From an uncultured Granulosicoccaceae bacterium (GTDB lineage: Bacteria > Pseudomonadota > Gammaproteobacteria > Granulosicoccales > Granulosicoccaceae), in the NCBI GenBank assembly GCA_938007995.1, contig CALLLW010000049.1, positions 1 to 61,170 of the forward strand: a stretch of DNA of 61,170 nt, written 5' to 3'. The notes under the pieces are model-generated. The model was not told the origin of the DNA. It made no database searches and saw only the letters and a program-made list of their open reading frames with translations. The translations under genes were made by a program, and so were the position numbers. Shown piece after piece: positions 53,185 through 61,170 of the stretch (position 1 is the stretch's first letter; each line of letters opens with the position of its first letter).

Positions 53185-56100
53185 TTGAGCATAAAGAAAA
53201 TTCTCGTCGCCAACCGCTCGGAAATCGCAATCCGGGTTTTCCGTGCAGCTAACGAACTCGGCATTAAGACAGTTGCCATCTGGGCCGAGGAAGACAAACT
53301 GGCCCTTCACCGGTTCAAGGCAGATGAGGCCTATCGGGTGGGCAAAGGCCCGCATCTCGCCGAAGATATGGGCCCGATTGAATCCTATCTTTCGATTGAA
53401 GAAGTGCTGCGGGTGGCGAAACTCTCCGGTGCCGATGCCATTCATCCGGGTTACGGACTATTGTCAGAAAGCCCCGAGTTTGTTGACGCATGTAATGAGG
53501 CCGGTATTTTATTTATCGGCCCAAGTGCGGAGACTATGCGATCTCTCGGTAATAAAGTCGCCGCACGCAACCTTGCGATTAAAGCCGGTGTGCCGGTAGT
53601 CCCTGCCACCGATCCATTACCGGACGATCTTCCAACCATCAAAGAGATGGCTGCCAAAATCGGCTACCCGATCATGCTGAAGGCCTCATGGGGCGGCGGC
53701 GGTCGCGGCATGCGTGTTATTCGTTCCGAGGATGATCTCGACAGAGAAGTTGATGAAGCCAAGCGCGAGGCGCGCGCGGCTTTTGGTAAAGACGAAATTT
53801 ACCTTGAAAAGCTGGTTGAACATGCCAGACACGTTGAAGGACAGATTCTTGGTGACACCCACGGCAATGTTGTGCATCTGTTTGAACGTGACTGCTCGGT
53901 GCAGCGTCGTAACCAGAAGGTCGTTGAACGCGCACCTGCTCCTTACCTGAGCGATGCCAAGCGTCAGGAGATCGCGGAGTATTCATTGATGATCGGCCGC
54001 TCTACCGATTACAAGGGCGCAGGTACTGTTGAATTCCTGATGGATATTGATACCGAAGAGTTCTACTTCATCGAGGTAAACCCGAGGGTTCAGGTAGAAC
54101 ATACAGTCACTGAAGAAGTCACCGGCATCGACATCATCAAAGCGCAGATTCATCTGCTTAGCGGTGCGAAGATCGGCACACCGGAATCAGGTGTACCTAA
54201 ACAGGATGACATCAAACTCAATGGTCACGCCATGCAGTGCCGGATTACCACTGAAGATCCGGAGCAGAACTTTATTCCGGACTATGGCCGCATTACTGCC
54301 TATCGTGGCGCACAGGGCTTTGGTATCCGACTTGACGGTGGCACTGCTTACTCCGGTGCGGTAATCAATCGTTTCTATGATCCATTACTTGAAAAAGTCA
54401 CCGCCTGGTCACCCACTGCTGAAGAAACCATTAAACGTATGGACCGTGCGCTGCGGGAATTCAGAATTCGCGGAGTTGCCACTAACCTTACTTTTCTTGA
54501 AAATATCATCAGCCATCCGAAGTTTCTCGATAACACCTACACCACCAAGTTTATCGATACCACGCCGGAGCTGTTTGAGCAGGTTAAAAGAAAAGACCGT
54601 GCGACCAAACTACTCCACTATATTGCCGACGTCAGCGTTAACGGACATCCGGATGCCCGTGATCGCGCTAAACCGCCAGCCAACGAAAGACCGATAGACC
54701 CACCATGGTTTGACAACGCACCAGTTGACGGCACCAAACAAAGACTCGATAAAGACGGGCCTGAAAAGTTTGCTCAATGGATGCGTGATCACAAAGAAAT
54801 ACTGATTACCGATACCACTATGCGCGATGCACCGCAGTCACTACTGGCTACTCGCATGCGTACCCATGACATCGTAAATATTGCCGGTGCCTACTCAAAG
54901 TCACTGCCACAGTTGTTGTCACTCGAATGCTGGGGCGGTGCTACTTTCGATGTCAGTATGCGATTTTTAACTGAAGATCCATGGGAACGCCTCGCTCTGA
55001 TCAGAGAACGTGCACCGAACATTTTGCTGCAAATGCTGCTGCGGGGCGCCAACGGTGTCGGCTACACAAACTACGCAGATAACGTAGTTAAGCACTTTGT
55101 CCGGCAAGCTGCAGCGGGCGGCGTTGATCTATTCAGAGTTTTTGACTGCTTTAACTGGATTGAAAACATGCGCGTATCTATGGATACCGTGCTTGAAGAA
55201 AACAAACTCTGTGAAGCGGCAATCTGTTACACCGGTGACATGCTCGATGAGTCAAAGCCGAAGTATAAGCTGAAGTACTACATGGACATGGCCAAAGAGC
55301 TTGAAAAAGCCGGTGCACATATACTCTGCATAAAAGATATGGGCGGCCTGATGAAGCCAGCTGCAGCCACCGCGCTGTTTAAGGCACTGCGTGATGAAAT
55401 CAGCTTACCGATTCACTTTCACACTCATGACACCTCCGGCATTTCTGCCGCAACGGTACTGGCTGCGGTGGATGCCGGCGTAGATGCCATTGATGCTGCC
55501 ATGGATGCGTTTTCCGGTGGCACCTCGCAACCGTGCCTTGGTTCAATTACTGCCGCTCTGGCAGGCAGTGAGAGAGATCCTAAACTGGATAATCAGGCAA
55601 TACAAAAAATATCTTTCTATTGGGAGTCCGTTCGTACTCAATATGCAGCATTCGAAAGTGACTTAAAAAGCCCTGCCTCAGAAGTGTATCTGCATGAAAT
55701 GCCAGGTGGTCAGTTCACCAACTTAAAAGAACAGGCCCGATCACTCGGGCTTGCACCACGCTGGCATGAAGTGGCACAGACCTACGCCGATGTAAACGAA
55801 TTGCTCGGTGACATCGTTAAAGTCACACCCTCCTCAAAAGTGGTTGGCGATCTGGCACTGATGATGGTCAGTCAGGATCTCACTGTTGAAGACATCACTC
55901 ATCCGGATAAAGAGATCGCTTTCCCCGACTCAGTCGTTGCACTGATGAAAGGCGAGCTCAGTCAGATTCCGGAAGGCTGGCCAGAAGCATTGCAAAACAA
56001 GGTATTGAAAGGAGAAGCGCCGCTGACGCAACGCGCCGGTGCTTTAATACCGCCGGTCGACCTTGACGCAACCAAAGCCGAGCTTGAAGAAACACTGCAG

Positions 56101-56655
56101 AAAAAGATCAGTCAACAGGAACTTGCCTCGTACAACATGTACCCGAAGGTATTCAGTGACTTTGTTGCCGCGCAGGAAGAATACGGCCCAACCAGTGTAT
56201 TGCCCACGTCAGTTTATTTTTATGGCCTAAAAGTAGGCGATGAACTGCTTATTGATATCGAACAGGGTAAAACCCTTGTGGTCAGGTGCGTTGCAATAGG
56301 CGAGACCAACGATAAGGGACTGGTGCGGGTTTTCTTTGAGCTCAACGGCCAACCACGATCAATACAGGTGCCTGATCGCATACATGGCGCATCCGGTGCA
56401 AGCGCTGCAAGACCAAAAGCCGACCTTAACGACAATCTACAAGTCGGCGCACCGATGCCGGGTGTTATCTCTACAGTTAATGTTAACCAGGGCCAAAAAG
56501 TTAATGCAGGTGATGTGCTGCTTTCCATTGAAGCCATGAAGATGGAAACCGCAATCTATGCTGAGGCTTCAGGCACAGTCAGCGAGTTATTGGTTAAAAC
56601 CGGAGATCAGATTGATACCAAGGATCTGCTGGTACGTCTGGAAGCAAGCGAGTAG
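53185..56655 (+). CDS. pyc: Pyruvate carboxylase (single chain)
   Basis: 1156 residues with the complete fused layout: biotin carboxylase (1-460; KKILVANRSEIAIRVFRAAN, SWGGGGRGMRVIR, EVNPRVQVEHTVTEEVTG), carboxyltransferase (about 535-810; ITDTTMRDAPQSLLATRM, HFHTHDTSGISAAT) and a biotinyl domain with EAMKMETAI (biotin-Lys K1119). It makes oxaloacetate from pyruvate and bicarbonate. The start is TTG at 53185; the coding match begins with that codon and no ATG is available nearby. It stands in its own transcription unit, 211 bp after xthA. Confidence 0.96.
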   Translation: MSIKKILVANRSEIAIRVFRAANELGIKTVAIWAEEDKLALHRFKADEAYRVGKGPHLAEDMGPIESYLSIEEVLRVAKLSGADAIHPGYGLLSESPEFVDACNEAGILFIGPSAETMRSLGNKVAARNLAIKAGVPVVPATDPLPDDLPTIKEMAAKIGYPIMLKASWGGGGRGMRVIRSEDDLDREVDEAKREARAAFGKDEIYLEKLVEHARHVEGQILGDTHGNVVHLFERDCSVQRRNQKVVERAPAPYLSDAKRQEIAEYSLMIGRSTDYKGAGTVEFLMDIDTEEFYFIEVNPRVQVEHTVTEEVTGIDIIKAQIHLLSGAKIGTPESGVPKQDDIKLNGHAMQCRITTEDPEQNFIPDYGRITAYRGAQGFGIRLDGGTAYSGAVINRFYDPLLEKVTAWSPTAEETIKRMDRALREFRIRGVATNLTFLENIISHPKFLDNTYTTKFIDTTPELFEQVKRKDRATKLLHYIADVSVNGHPDARDRAKPPANERPIDPPWFDNAPVDGTKQRLDKDGPEKFAQWMRDHKEILITDTTMRDAPQSLLATRMRTHDIVNIAGAYSKSLPQLLSLECWGGATFDVSMRFLTEDPWERLALIRERAPNILLQMLLRGANGVGYTNYADNVVKHFVRQAAAGGVDLFRVFDCFNWIENMRVSMDTVLEENKLCEAAICYTGDMLDESKPKYKLKYYMDMAKELEKAGAHILCIKDMGGLMKPAAATALFKALRDEISLPIHFHTHDTSGISAATVLAAVDAGVDAIDAAMDAFSGGTSQPCLGSITAALAGSERDPKLDNQAIQKISFYWESVRTQYAAFESDLKSPASEVYLHEMPGGQFTNLKEQARSLGLAPRWHEVAQTYADVNELLGDIVKVTPSSKVVGDLALMMVSQDLTVEDITHPDKEIAFPDSVVALMKGELSQIPEGWPEALQNKVLKGEAPLTQRAGALIPPVDLDATKAELEETLQKKISQQELASYNMYPKVFSDFVAAQEEYGPTSVLPTSVYFYGLKVGDELLIDIEQGKTLVVRCVAIGETNDKGLVRVFFELNGQPRSIQVPDRIHGASGASAARPKADLNDNLQVGAPMPGVISTVNVNQGQKVNAGDVLLSIEAMKMETAIYAEASGTVSELLVKTGDQIDTKDLLVRLEASE

Positions 56656-56998
56656 AAGAAAGCCGCCTGTGCGGCGCCCGAGCTTGGTGGATTTTTAGCG
56701 GCTTGCGTACCATCACCCTTGAATAAGACCAATTAGTGAGACGCCGTGCTGCGACGTATATTCTGCGACGCAAACTTCGCAGACAAAATCACTCGGCAAA
56801 ATCACCGAAAAAAAAAGAGCCAGCAGGGGGGCTGGCTCATAAGGCACAACTAGCACATATTCGAGGAAGCGGACGGGGCTACCGGCTGGCTAAGTCCCGG
56901 TCCACGCCTGTAACATACGACCTGATCAGTGAATGCAGCATGAAGCACATGTGATTGACCGGTAGATCATCAGTCTGAAGGCGCTGCTCAACGATTTA
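56656..56998. other. Convergent intergenic region (343 bp)
   Basis: Between pyc (plus) and the AhpD-like gene (minus). It carries the minus-strand terminator at 56811-56838 and no gene. A 72-codon plus-strand frame (56736-56954) spans the terminator and is taken as spurious. Confidence 0.6.
56811..56838 (-). terminator. Intrinsic terminator of the AhpD-like gene
   Basis: GAGCCAGC / AGGGGG / GCTGGCTC, a perfect 8-bp stem, is followed on the minus strand by a run of Ts (plus-strand A-run before 56817). It lies about 160 bp after the stop at 56999. Confidence 0.85.
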
Positions 56999-57565
56999 CT
57001 AACGTCCCATGCTATAAAACTCATCGTTAGGTCTCATACCAACCACATTGACCATCCGGTTAGACAAACCAAAGAACGCAGCAATTGCACCGATATCCCA
57101 GATATCTTCATCAGAAAATCCATGCTTGTGCAGCGTTGAATAATCACTGTCACTTGTTTCTGAACCACTGCTTTGAACTTTCATCGCAAAGTCGAGCATG
57201 GCTTTTTCCCGTTCACTGATATCTGACTTTAAATAATTGATAGCTACCTGATCTGCGATCAGCGGGTTCTTTGCTCTAATACGAAGCACCGCGCCATGGG
57301 CTATCACACAGTACTGGCAATTATTTGCAGCAGATGTAACAACAACAATCATCTCTCTTTCGGCAAGGCTCAGACCGCCCTCTTTTTCCATCAATGCATC
57401 ATGGTAGGCAAAGAAAGCCCTGAACTCCTCGGGGCGATGGGCAAGCACCAGAAAAACATTTGGCACAAAGCCCGCCTTCTCCTGCACTGCAAGTATGCGC
57501 TGCCGCATGTCATCCGGCAGATCATCAATATTTGGCACCGGAAATCGACTTATCGGATAACTCAT
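56999..57565 (-). CDS. Peroxidase-related protein, AhpD/CMD family
   Basis: 188 residues. The redox motif NNCQYCVIAHGAVL (Cys-x-x-Cys with a following His, about 88-101) is that of AhpD-like proteins; the ISRFPVPNIDDLPDDMR opening and the FGLSNRMVNVVGMRPNDEFY end match the uncharacterized peroxidase-related subfamily. These proteins reduce peroxides through the Cys pair. It has its own terminator downstream and stands divergent from the sugar dehydrogenase gene 201 bp away. Confidence 0.87.
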   Translation of the reverse strand: MSYPISRFPVPNIDDLPDDMRQRILAVQEKAGFVPNVFLVLAHRPEEFRAFFAYHDALMEKEGGLSLAEREMIVVVTSAANNCQYCVIAHGAVLRIRAKNPLIADQVAINYLKSDISEREKAMLDFAMKVQSSGSETSDSDYSTLHKHGFSDEDIWDIGAIAAFFGLSNRMVNVVGMRPNDEFYSMGR

Positions 57566-57766
57566 TGGCTAATATCCTGTTCGTTCTAACTGCTTTGCCA
57601 GAGTTTATCATGCTGCATGTTTTTCAATCGCTGCCAAAACACACTCGCAAAACACACCCTGCGCTTTTGTAAATTTTATTCAGCTTGTATACGGTACGGG
57701 TGGTTAACTTTATGATCTGCAAGCACCGGCAGGCATACTGCCACTGATACAAGAGGAAACAGATCA

Positions 57767-58963
57767 GTGACCAATACACACCTTCGCGGTCAAGCCGTTA
57801 TCGATAACCCGTCCGGTTTCTGCGAGCGCCTGAGCTTGCTGTTTTTTTCCATTGGCTTAACATTTCTGGCAATGCTGTACGTTCCGGCCACTTTTGGCCA
57901 GATGGTTGAGTCGGAAAAACAAAACTTTGTCATAGAGACAGTAGCAGAAGATCTGAGCATTCCATGGGGTATGGCTGCCCTGCCCGACGGCGGCATGCTG
58001 ATTACCGAAAGAACCGGCAACCTGCGGCTGCTGAATGCCGACGGTCAACTACACCCGGACCCGATAAAGAACACACCACAAACTTACATTGACGGACAAG
58101 GTGGCATGCTCGATGTCGCCATTCATCCTGACTACGTCAATAACGGATGGGTGTATCTGTCTTTTTCATCCGCCAAAGCATCGGGCGAGCTCGGGCGCGG
58201 CGCAAATACCGCACTGATGCGCGGCAAAATAAAAAACCACGAATTTGTTGAGCAGGAATTACTTTACAAAGCACTGCCAAACTATCGCGGCGGCAGGCAC
58301 TTCGGGTCACGCATTGCGTTCGATGCAGCAAACCACGTTTATCTCAGTGTCGGAGACCGCGGCAGCCGTGATCAGGTGCAAACCCTTGAAAATCCCCTCG
58401 GCAAAATATTCCGCCTGCACGATGACGGTCGCATTCCAGCAGACAATCCATTCGTCAACACTGCTAATGCACAGCCTGCTGTCTGGTCCTGGGGGCACAG
58501 AAATCCTCAGGGTATGGAAGCCCACCCGGTGACCGGCGCACTGTGGGCACATGAGCATGGCCCGAGGGGCGGCGATGAGCTGAACCTGATCATGGAAGGG
58601 CAAAACTACGGTTGGCCGACTGTTACCTTCGGCATCAACTACAGTGGTACAAAAATAACCGACGAGGTCGGTCGCCCCGGACTGGTCTCACCAGTGACCC
58701 ATTGGACACCCTCGATTGCGCCCTGCGGCATGGCCTTTGTGGCGGGTGACAAATATGCAGGTTGGCAGAACAATCTGCTGGTCGGCTCTTTGAAATTTCA
58801 GCAGCTACAACGTCTTGAGTTCAGTGACGAGGGTGAGGTTGTGCATCGCGAAATTCTGCTGGACGGTATCGGGCGTGTACGTGCCATTGAACAAGCAGCT
58901 GACGGGACCATCTATGTTGCAGTCGAGACCGGTGGCAGGATCATTCGGCTGGTTCCAGCCTAG
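57767..58963 (+). CDS. PQQ-dependent sugar dehydrogenase (aldose dehydrogenase-like)
   Basis: 398 residues. A hydrophobic export segment is at about 24-44. Beta-propeller landmarks of the soluble aldose sugar dehydrogenase (Asd/YliI) family are LSIPWGMAALPDGGMLITER, GGMLDVAIHPDY, GGRHFGSRIAFDAANHVYLS, WSWGHRNPQGMEAHP, WAHEHGPRGGDELN and the C-terminal RVRAIEQAADGTIYVA. The His and Arg/Lys that bind PQQ and Ca are within these blocks. The start is GTG at 57767, with AAGAGGAAA about 8 bp upstream. It oxidises aldoses in the periplasm. Confidence 0.9.
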   Translation: MTNTHLRGQAVIDNPSGFCERLSLLFFSIGLTFLAMLYVPATFGQMVESEKQNFVIETVAEDLSIPWGMAALPDGGMLITERTGNLRLLNADGQLHPDPIKNTPQTYIDGQGGMLDVAIHPDYVNNGWVYLSFSSAKASGELGRGANTALMRGKIKNHEFVEQELLYKALPNYRGGRHFGSRIAFDAANHVYLSVGDRGSRDQVQTLENPLGKIFRLHDDGRIPADNPFVNTANAQPAVWSWGHRNPQGMEAHPVTGALWAHEHGPRGGDELNLIMEGQNYGWPTVTFGINYSGTKITDEVGRPGLVSPVTHWTPSIAPCGMAFVAGDKYAGWQNNLLVGSLKFQQLQRLEFSDEGEVVHREILLDGIGRVRAIEQAADGTIYVAVETGGRIIRLVPA

Positions 58964-59140
58964 AGCACATGCAATCTTCCAGCCGTAGTAATCCGTCCGT
59001 CAGAATTAGCTTGTTAAATTCGGGCAGTAAAAATCAGCAAGTTAAAAAGGCCTTGTTTAAAGACCTTTGAGTACAACGCGAATTGCAGCCGCAACGGAAA
59101 GGCATCATTAAAAACTGTTAATCTCATTGTAAGATCGCGA

Positions 59141-59845
59141 GTGTTCATTTCTCTTTACACTAAAAGAAAACACACAGATTTTCCGATGATTACCCTTGCC
59201 CCGCAAAGCCATCGAGACCGCACGCCAGGTCGCAGTAAGTGTCCGTGTCGCCACACCTGGTTTAACAGAATAAAGCACTGTGCCCTGGTATTGCTGGCGG
59301 GCAGCCTGCTTAACGCCTGTGGCATTTTGTCAGAGGTGCCAGACGGATTACACAACTACCCGCCCGACTTTCAACAGTTTCTCAATGACAATCATGCACA
59401 TGCCGAGTATGAGGAGTTTGTCTACTTTCTTCAGTCGCATGGCGTGCATCAGATCGTGCCTGCATGGCAGTTGTTACAGCAAGGCTCTGACTTTCGCAAA
59501 CACGATATGGCGCGCTACGCTCTGCCGGAAAGAACAAACTGGAACGAAATGGTCGACACGCTGGTTTTTCTGAAGCACGATTTGATACCACTCATCGGCC
59601 CGGTACGTGTGCTTTCGGGCTTTCGCACACCTGAGTATAATCGTGTCGCCGGCGGTGCCAGACGAAGCCGCCACATGAGCTTTTCAGCGCTCGACCTCAG
59701 ACCCGTCGCGGAAATGAACCGTACCAAACTACACCGTATTTTGCAGAACCGCTGGCACACCCTCGGTGAGGACTATGACCTTGGGCTTGGTTTGTACAGC
59801 AGTCTCAGGTTTCACGTTGACACCGGCGGTCATCGTCAGTGGTAA
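59141..59845 (+). CDS. M15-type peptidase-like lipoprotein
   Basis: 234 residues. A lipobox LLNAC (C60) sits after a hydrophobic stretch (about 46-56), so the protein is probably a lipoprotein, though with a long basic N-terminus; the ATG at 59186 may be the true start. The C-terminal domain shows the D-Ala-D-Ala carboxypeptidase pattern: LSGFRTPEYNRVAGGARRSR, H178 and D185 in RHMSFSALDLRP, and H225 in RFHVDTGG as zinc ligands. It probably trims peptidoglycan peptides. It converges on the ClpP-like gene (36 bp between stops). Confidence 0.8.
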   Translation: MFISLYTKRKHTDFPMITLAPQSHRDRTPGRSKCPCRHTWFNRIKHCALVLLAGSLLNACGILSEVPDGLHNYPPDFQQFLNDNHAHAEYEEFVYFLQSHGVHQIVPAWQLLQQGSDFRKHDMARYALPERTNWNEMVDTLVFLKHDLIPLIGPVRVLSGFRTPEYNRVAGGARRSRHMSFSALDLRPVAEMNRTKLHRILQNRWHTLGEDYDLGLGLYSSLRFHVDTGGHRQW

Positions 59846-59881
59846 TTTTTTTTTGCAACCGGAGTCTCGTCATTAACTTCC

Positions 59882-60787
59882 CTATCGGGAAATCACACCA
59901 GATCTTACCAGCAGATCACTATCCGGCACCCACAGATCAGAGTGCGCTGCGGTAAAAACCTGCTGCACAAATTCATCAGACAATCCCCGCCTGGAGAAAA
60001 ACTGCCGGTCCTTTTCGAGCTCCTCCGCGATATCAATAACAACAGGCTGCTGGCCGGATTCAAGTTTGTATTGATGAAACCCCAGCTTGGCATTCCTGTC
60101 CATGGTGCGCTGCTCACCCGCCAGAAAGGCAACGGCACAGGCAGAGTAGCAGTGTGTTGCCACATGGGTATTCAGGCCGCGTTCCATAATTTTTTCCGCC
60201 ATGGCTCGCGCAACAAAAACGTAACCACCAGTACTGCCCAGTCTGACACTCTGGATATCGGGATTATTGGCAAGGGTGTGCGCGAACGCACCGTACAGCT
60301 CCCAGTCAAGGTTGCCATCAACCCGAACCACCCCACCCTGGGTCATTACCGGCAAAGTGCGCCCCATCAACACGTCATATGAGGGCGGCTCATGTTTTGC
60401 GGACAGTGCGTCTGCAGTCTGTACGAAGGCGAGCCCGGCGGTGACCAGCAGCAAAAAGTAAGCGAAGCAAAGCCCGAGCACATTACCTGTATCTCTGACG
60501 AAACGCTCAGCCGATTTCATTGTGCCAACAACTTGCCACAGTAAAACAGCCACGCTCAGCATGACCCAGAACTCAATTAACTCTTGCGGCACAACGGTTT
60601 GCACTATCCCAAGCAAAACCCGCAACCCGATCAAAGTGACCAACAGCGTAAACACCAGCGGATAGGCTCCACGCCAATGACTGGACATTGGACCAGAAGC
60701 CACCAGATAAGGTGATACAAGCCGATGGTGATGATTATTATTTTTCAAAACAGCTACACCCGCTATTCTTCCGGCTCTAGCCTGCAT
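59882..60787 (-). CDS. Membrane-anchored ClpP-fold serine protease-like protein
   Basis: 301 residues. Three hydrophobic segments (about 43-60, 70-88, 102-122) precede a ClpP/crotonase-like domain (about 140-301): SVRLGSTGGYVFVARAMAEK, THCYSACAVAFLAGEQRTM with S215 as probable nucleophile, and LGFHQYKLESG with H238 as the His. This is the layout of the uncharacterized periplasmic ClpP-like family (COG3904). A Met at 60688 (MSSHWRGAY) is an alternative start that removes a His-rich leader. Substrate unknown. Confidence 0.78.
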   Translation of the reverse strand: MQARAGRIAGVAVLKNNNHHHRLVSPYLVASGPMSSHWRGAYPLVFTLLVTLIGLRVLLGIVQTVVPQELIEFWVMLSVAVLLWQVVGTMKSAERFVRDTGNVLGLCFAYFLLLVTAGLAFVQTADALSAKHEPPSYDVLMGRTLPVMTQGGVVRVDGNLDWELYGAFAHTLANNPDIQSVRLGSTGGYVFVARAMAEKIMERGLNTHVATHCYSACAVAFLAGEQRTMDRNAKLGFHQYKLESGQQPVVIDIAEELEKDRQFFSRRGLSDEFVQQVFTAAHSDLWVPDSDLLVRSGVISR

Positions 60788-61170
60788 GATCCGAGATCAT
60801 TTGTCGACGATAATTCCGCATCCTTAGCTGAGCAAACCTGTTGAAAAATCAACACTACACCACCAGCCTGCCCGGCAAAACACAGACAGAACATACCATT
60901 TCCAGACGAAACGAGCATCCACATCCGCGCCTGCAATGCTCTTACACCAGCAGGCACTTTAACCACCTACCCAGTACGCTTTTACAGGCTCTATCCTAAA
61001 AAGAGGCAGTAGAGGCTTTCCTCTTACGTGGACATATATGGACGCCCCACTTGTGTCAAGCAAAAAGTTACACCTAACGCTGTAAATACAGCGCATAAAT
61101 CAAGCTCCTCGTCGTCATTCTTTAACAAACAGTTTTTTTTCAAGTGAGTAGACGGGTATGTCAGACATAT
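60788..61170. other. Right-end region (383 bp)
   Basis: It holds the palindrome at 61078-61093 and an ATG at 61158 that may begin the next gene, of which only four codons are visible. Nothing else was recognised. Confidence 0.5.
61078..61093. promoter_or_regulatory. Operator-like palindrome
   Basis: CGCTGTA-AA-TACAGCG, 7-bp arms around 2 bp, lies 65 bp before the ATG at 61158. It is too short-spaced for the LexA consensus (N4, not N8, between CTGT and ACAG). Confidence 0.4.

Noticed and set aside
61078..61093. Palindrome considered as a second LexA box
   Set aside because: CTGT and ACAG are separated by 4 bp instead of 8.
61158..61170. ATG at the right edge as a gene start
   Set aside because: Only four codons are visible, so coding cannot be supported.

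Overview
The window reads as chromosomal DNA of a Gram-negative gammaproteobacterium of roughly 50% GC, perhaps marine or environmental. Support for this: mnmA next to hflD (the E. coli mnmA-hflD linkage), a RapA/HepA protein, an ExoIII of the E. coli type, a Gram-negative porin with a terminal Phe, and a complete leucine-degradation (liu) block. Placement below the class level is a guess. No rRNA, tRNA or CRISPR array was seen.

Region 1 (1-425): 5' part of a group II intron on the minus strand. It starts 13 bp downstream of a polysaccharide deacetylase gene and runs off the left edge. Region 2 (439-10062): a six-gene minus-strand operon (two MurG/COG4671-like glycosyltransferases, two GT4 glycosyltransferases, a histidine phosphatase, a deacetylase), divergent from an mscS-fkbM operon. 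Region 3 (10122-17688): a six-gene minus-strand operon for a Yej/Dpp-type ABC importer (fused double ATPase, binding protein, two permeases) that continues into a second deacetylase and a GNAT acetyltransferase. Region 4 (18044-23721): two convergent, paralogous ABC-exporter-like proteins of 1007 and 848 residues. Their nucleotide-binding regions are expanded, repeat an ENLxFG-like motif three times and have lost the Walker A, Walker B, signature and H-loop residues; one also ends in a cyclic-nucleotide-binding-like domain. Regions 1-4 look like one 23-kb accessory locus for making, moving or sensing a glycoconjugate. The pseudo-ATPase pair is its most unusual part.

Region 5 (23890-31155): a c-type cytochrome P460-like protein overlapping an orphan sensor kinase, a porin with a clear terminator, a divergent LysR regulator, then NUDIX hydrolase, mnmA and hflD. 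Region 6 (31362-39365): an exostosin-like glycosyltransferase, an M20-like protein that has lost catalytic residues, a binding protein without a signal peptide, and two paralogous exported esterases. Region 7 (40077-45821): liu operon (methylglutaconyl-CoA hydratase, isovaleryl-CoA dehydrogenase, methylcrotonyl-CoA carboxylase beta and alpha).

Region 8 (45822-47540): a non-housekeeping island holding an intrinsic terminator in front of the liu operon, a 17-bp tandem repeat, a LexA-type box 54 bp upstream of an unknown Pro/Gln-rich gene, and a possible tiny membrane peptide. Region 9 (47541-60787): malonyl-CoA synthetase, RapA, exonuclease III, pyruvate carboxylase, an AhpD-like protein, a PQQ-type sugar dehydrogenase, an M15-type lipoprotein peptidase and a membrane ClpP-fold protein. 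Short tandem repeats of 9-17 bp occur at about eight places, inside and between genes.
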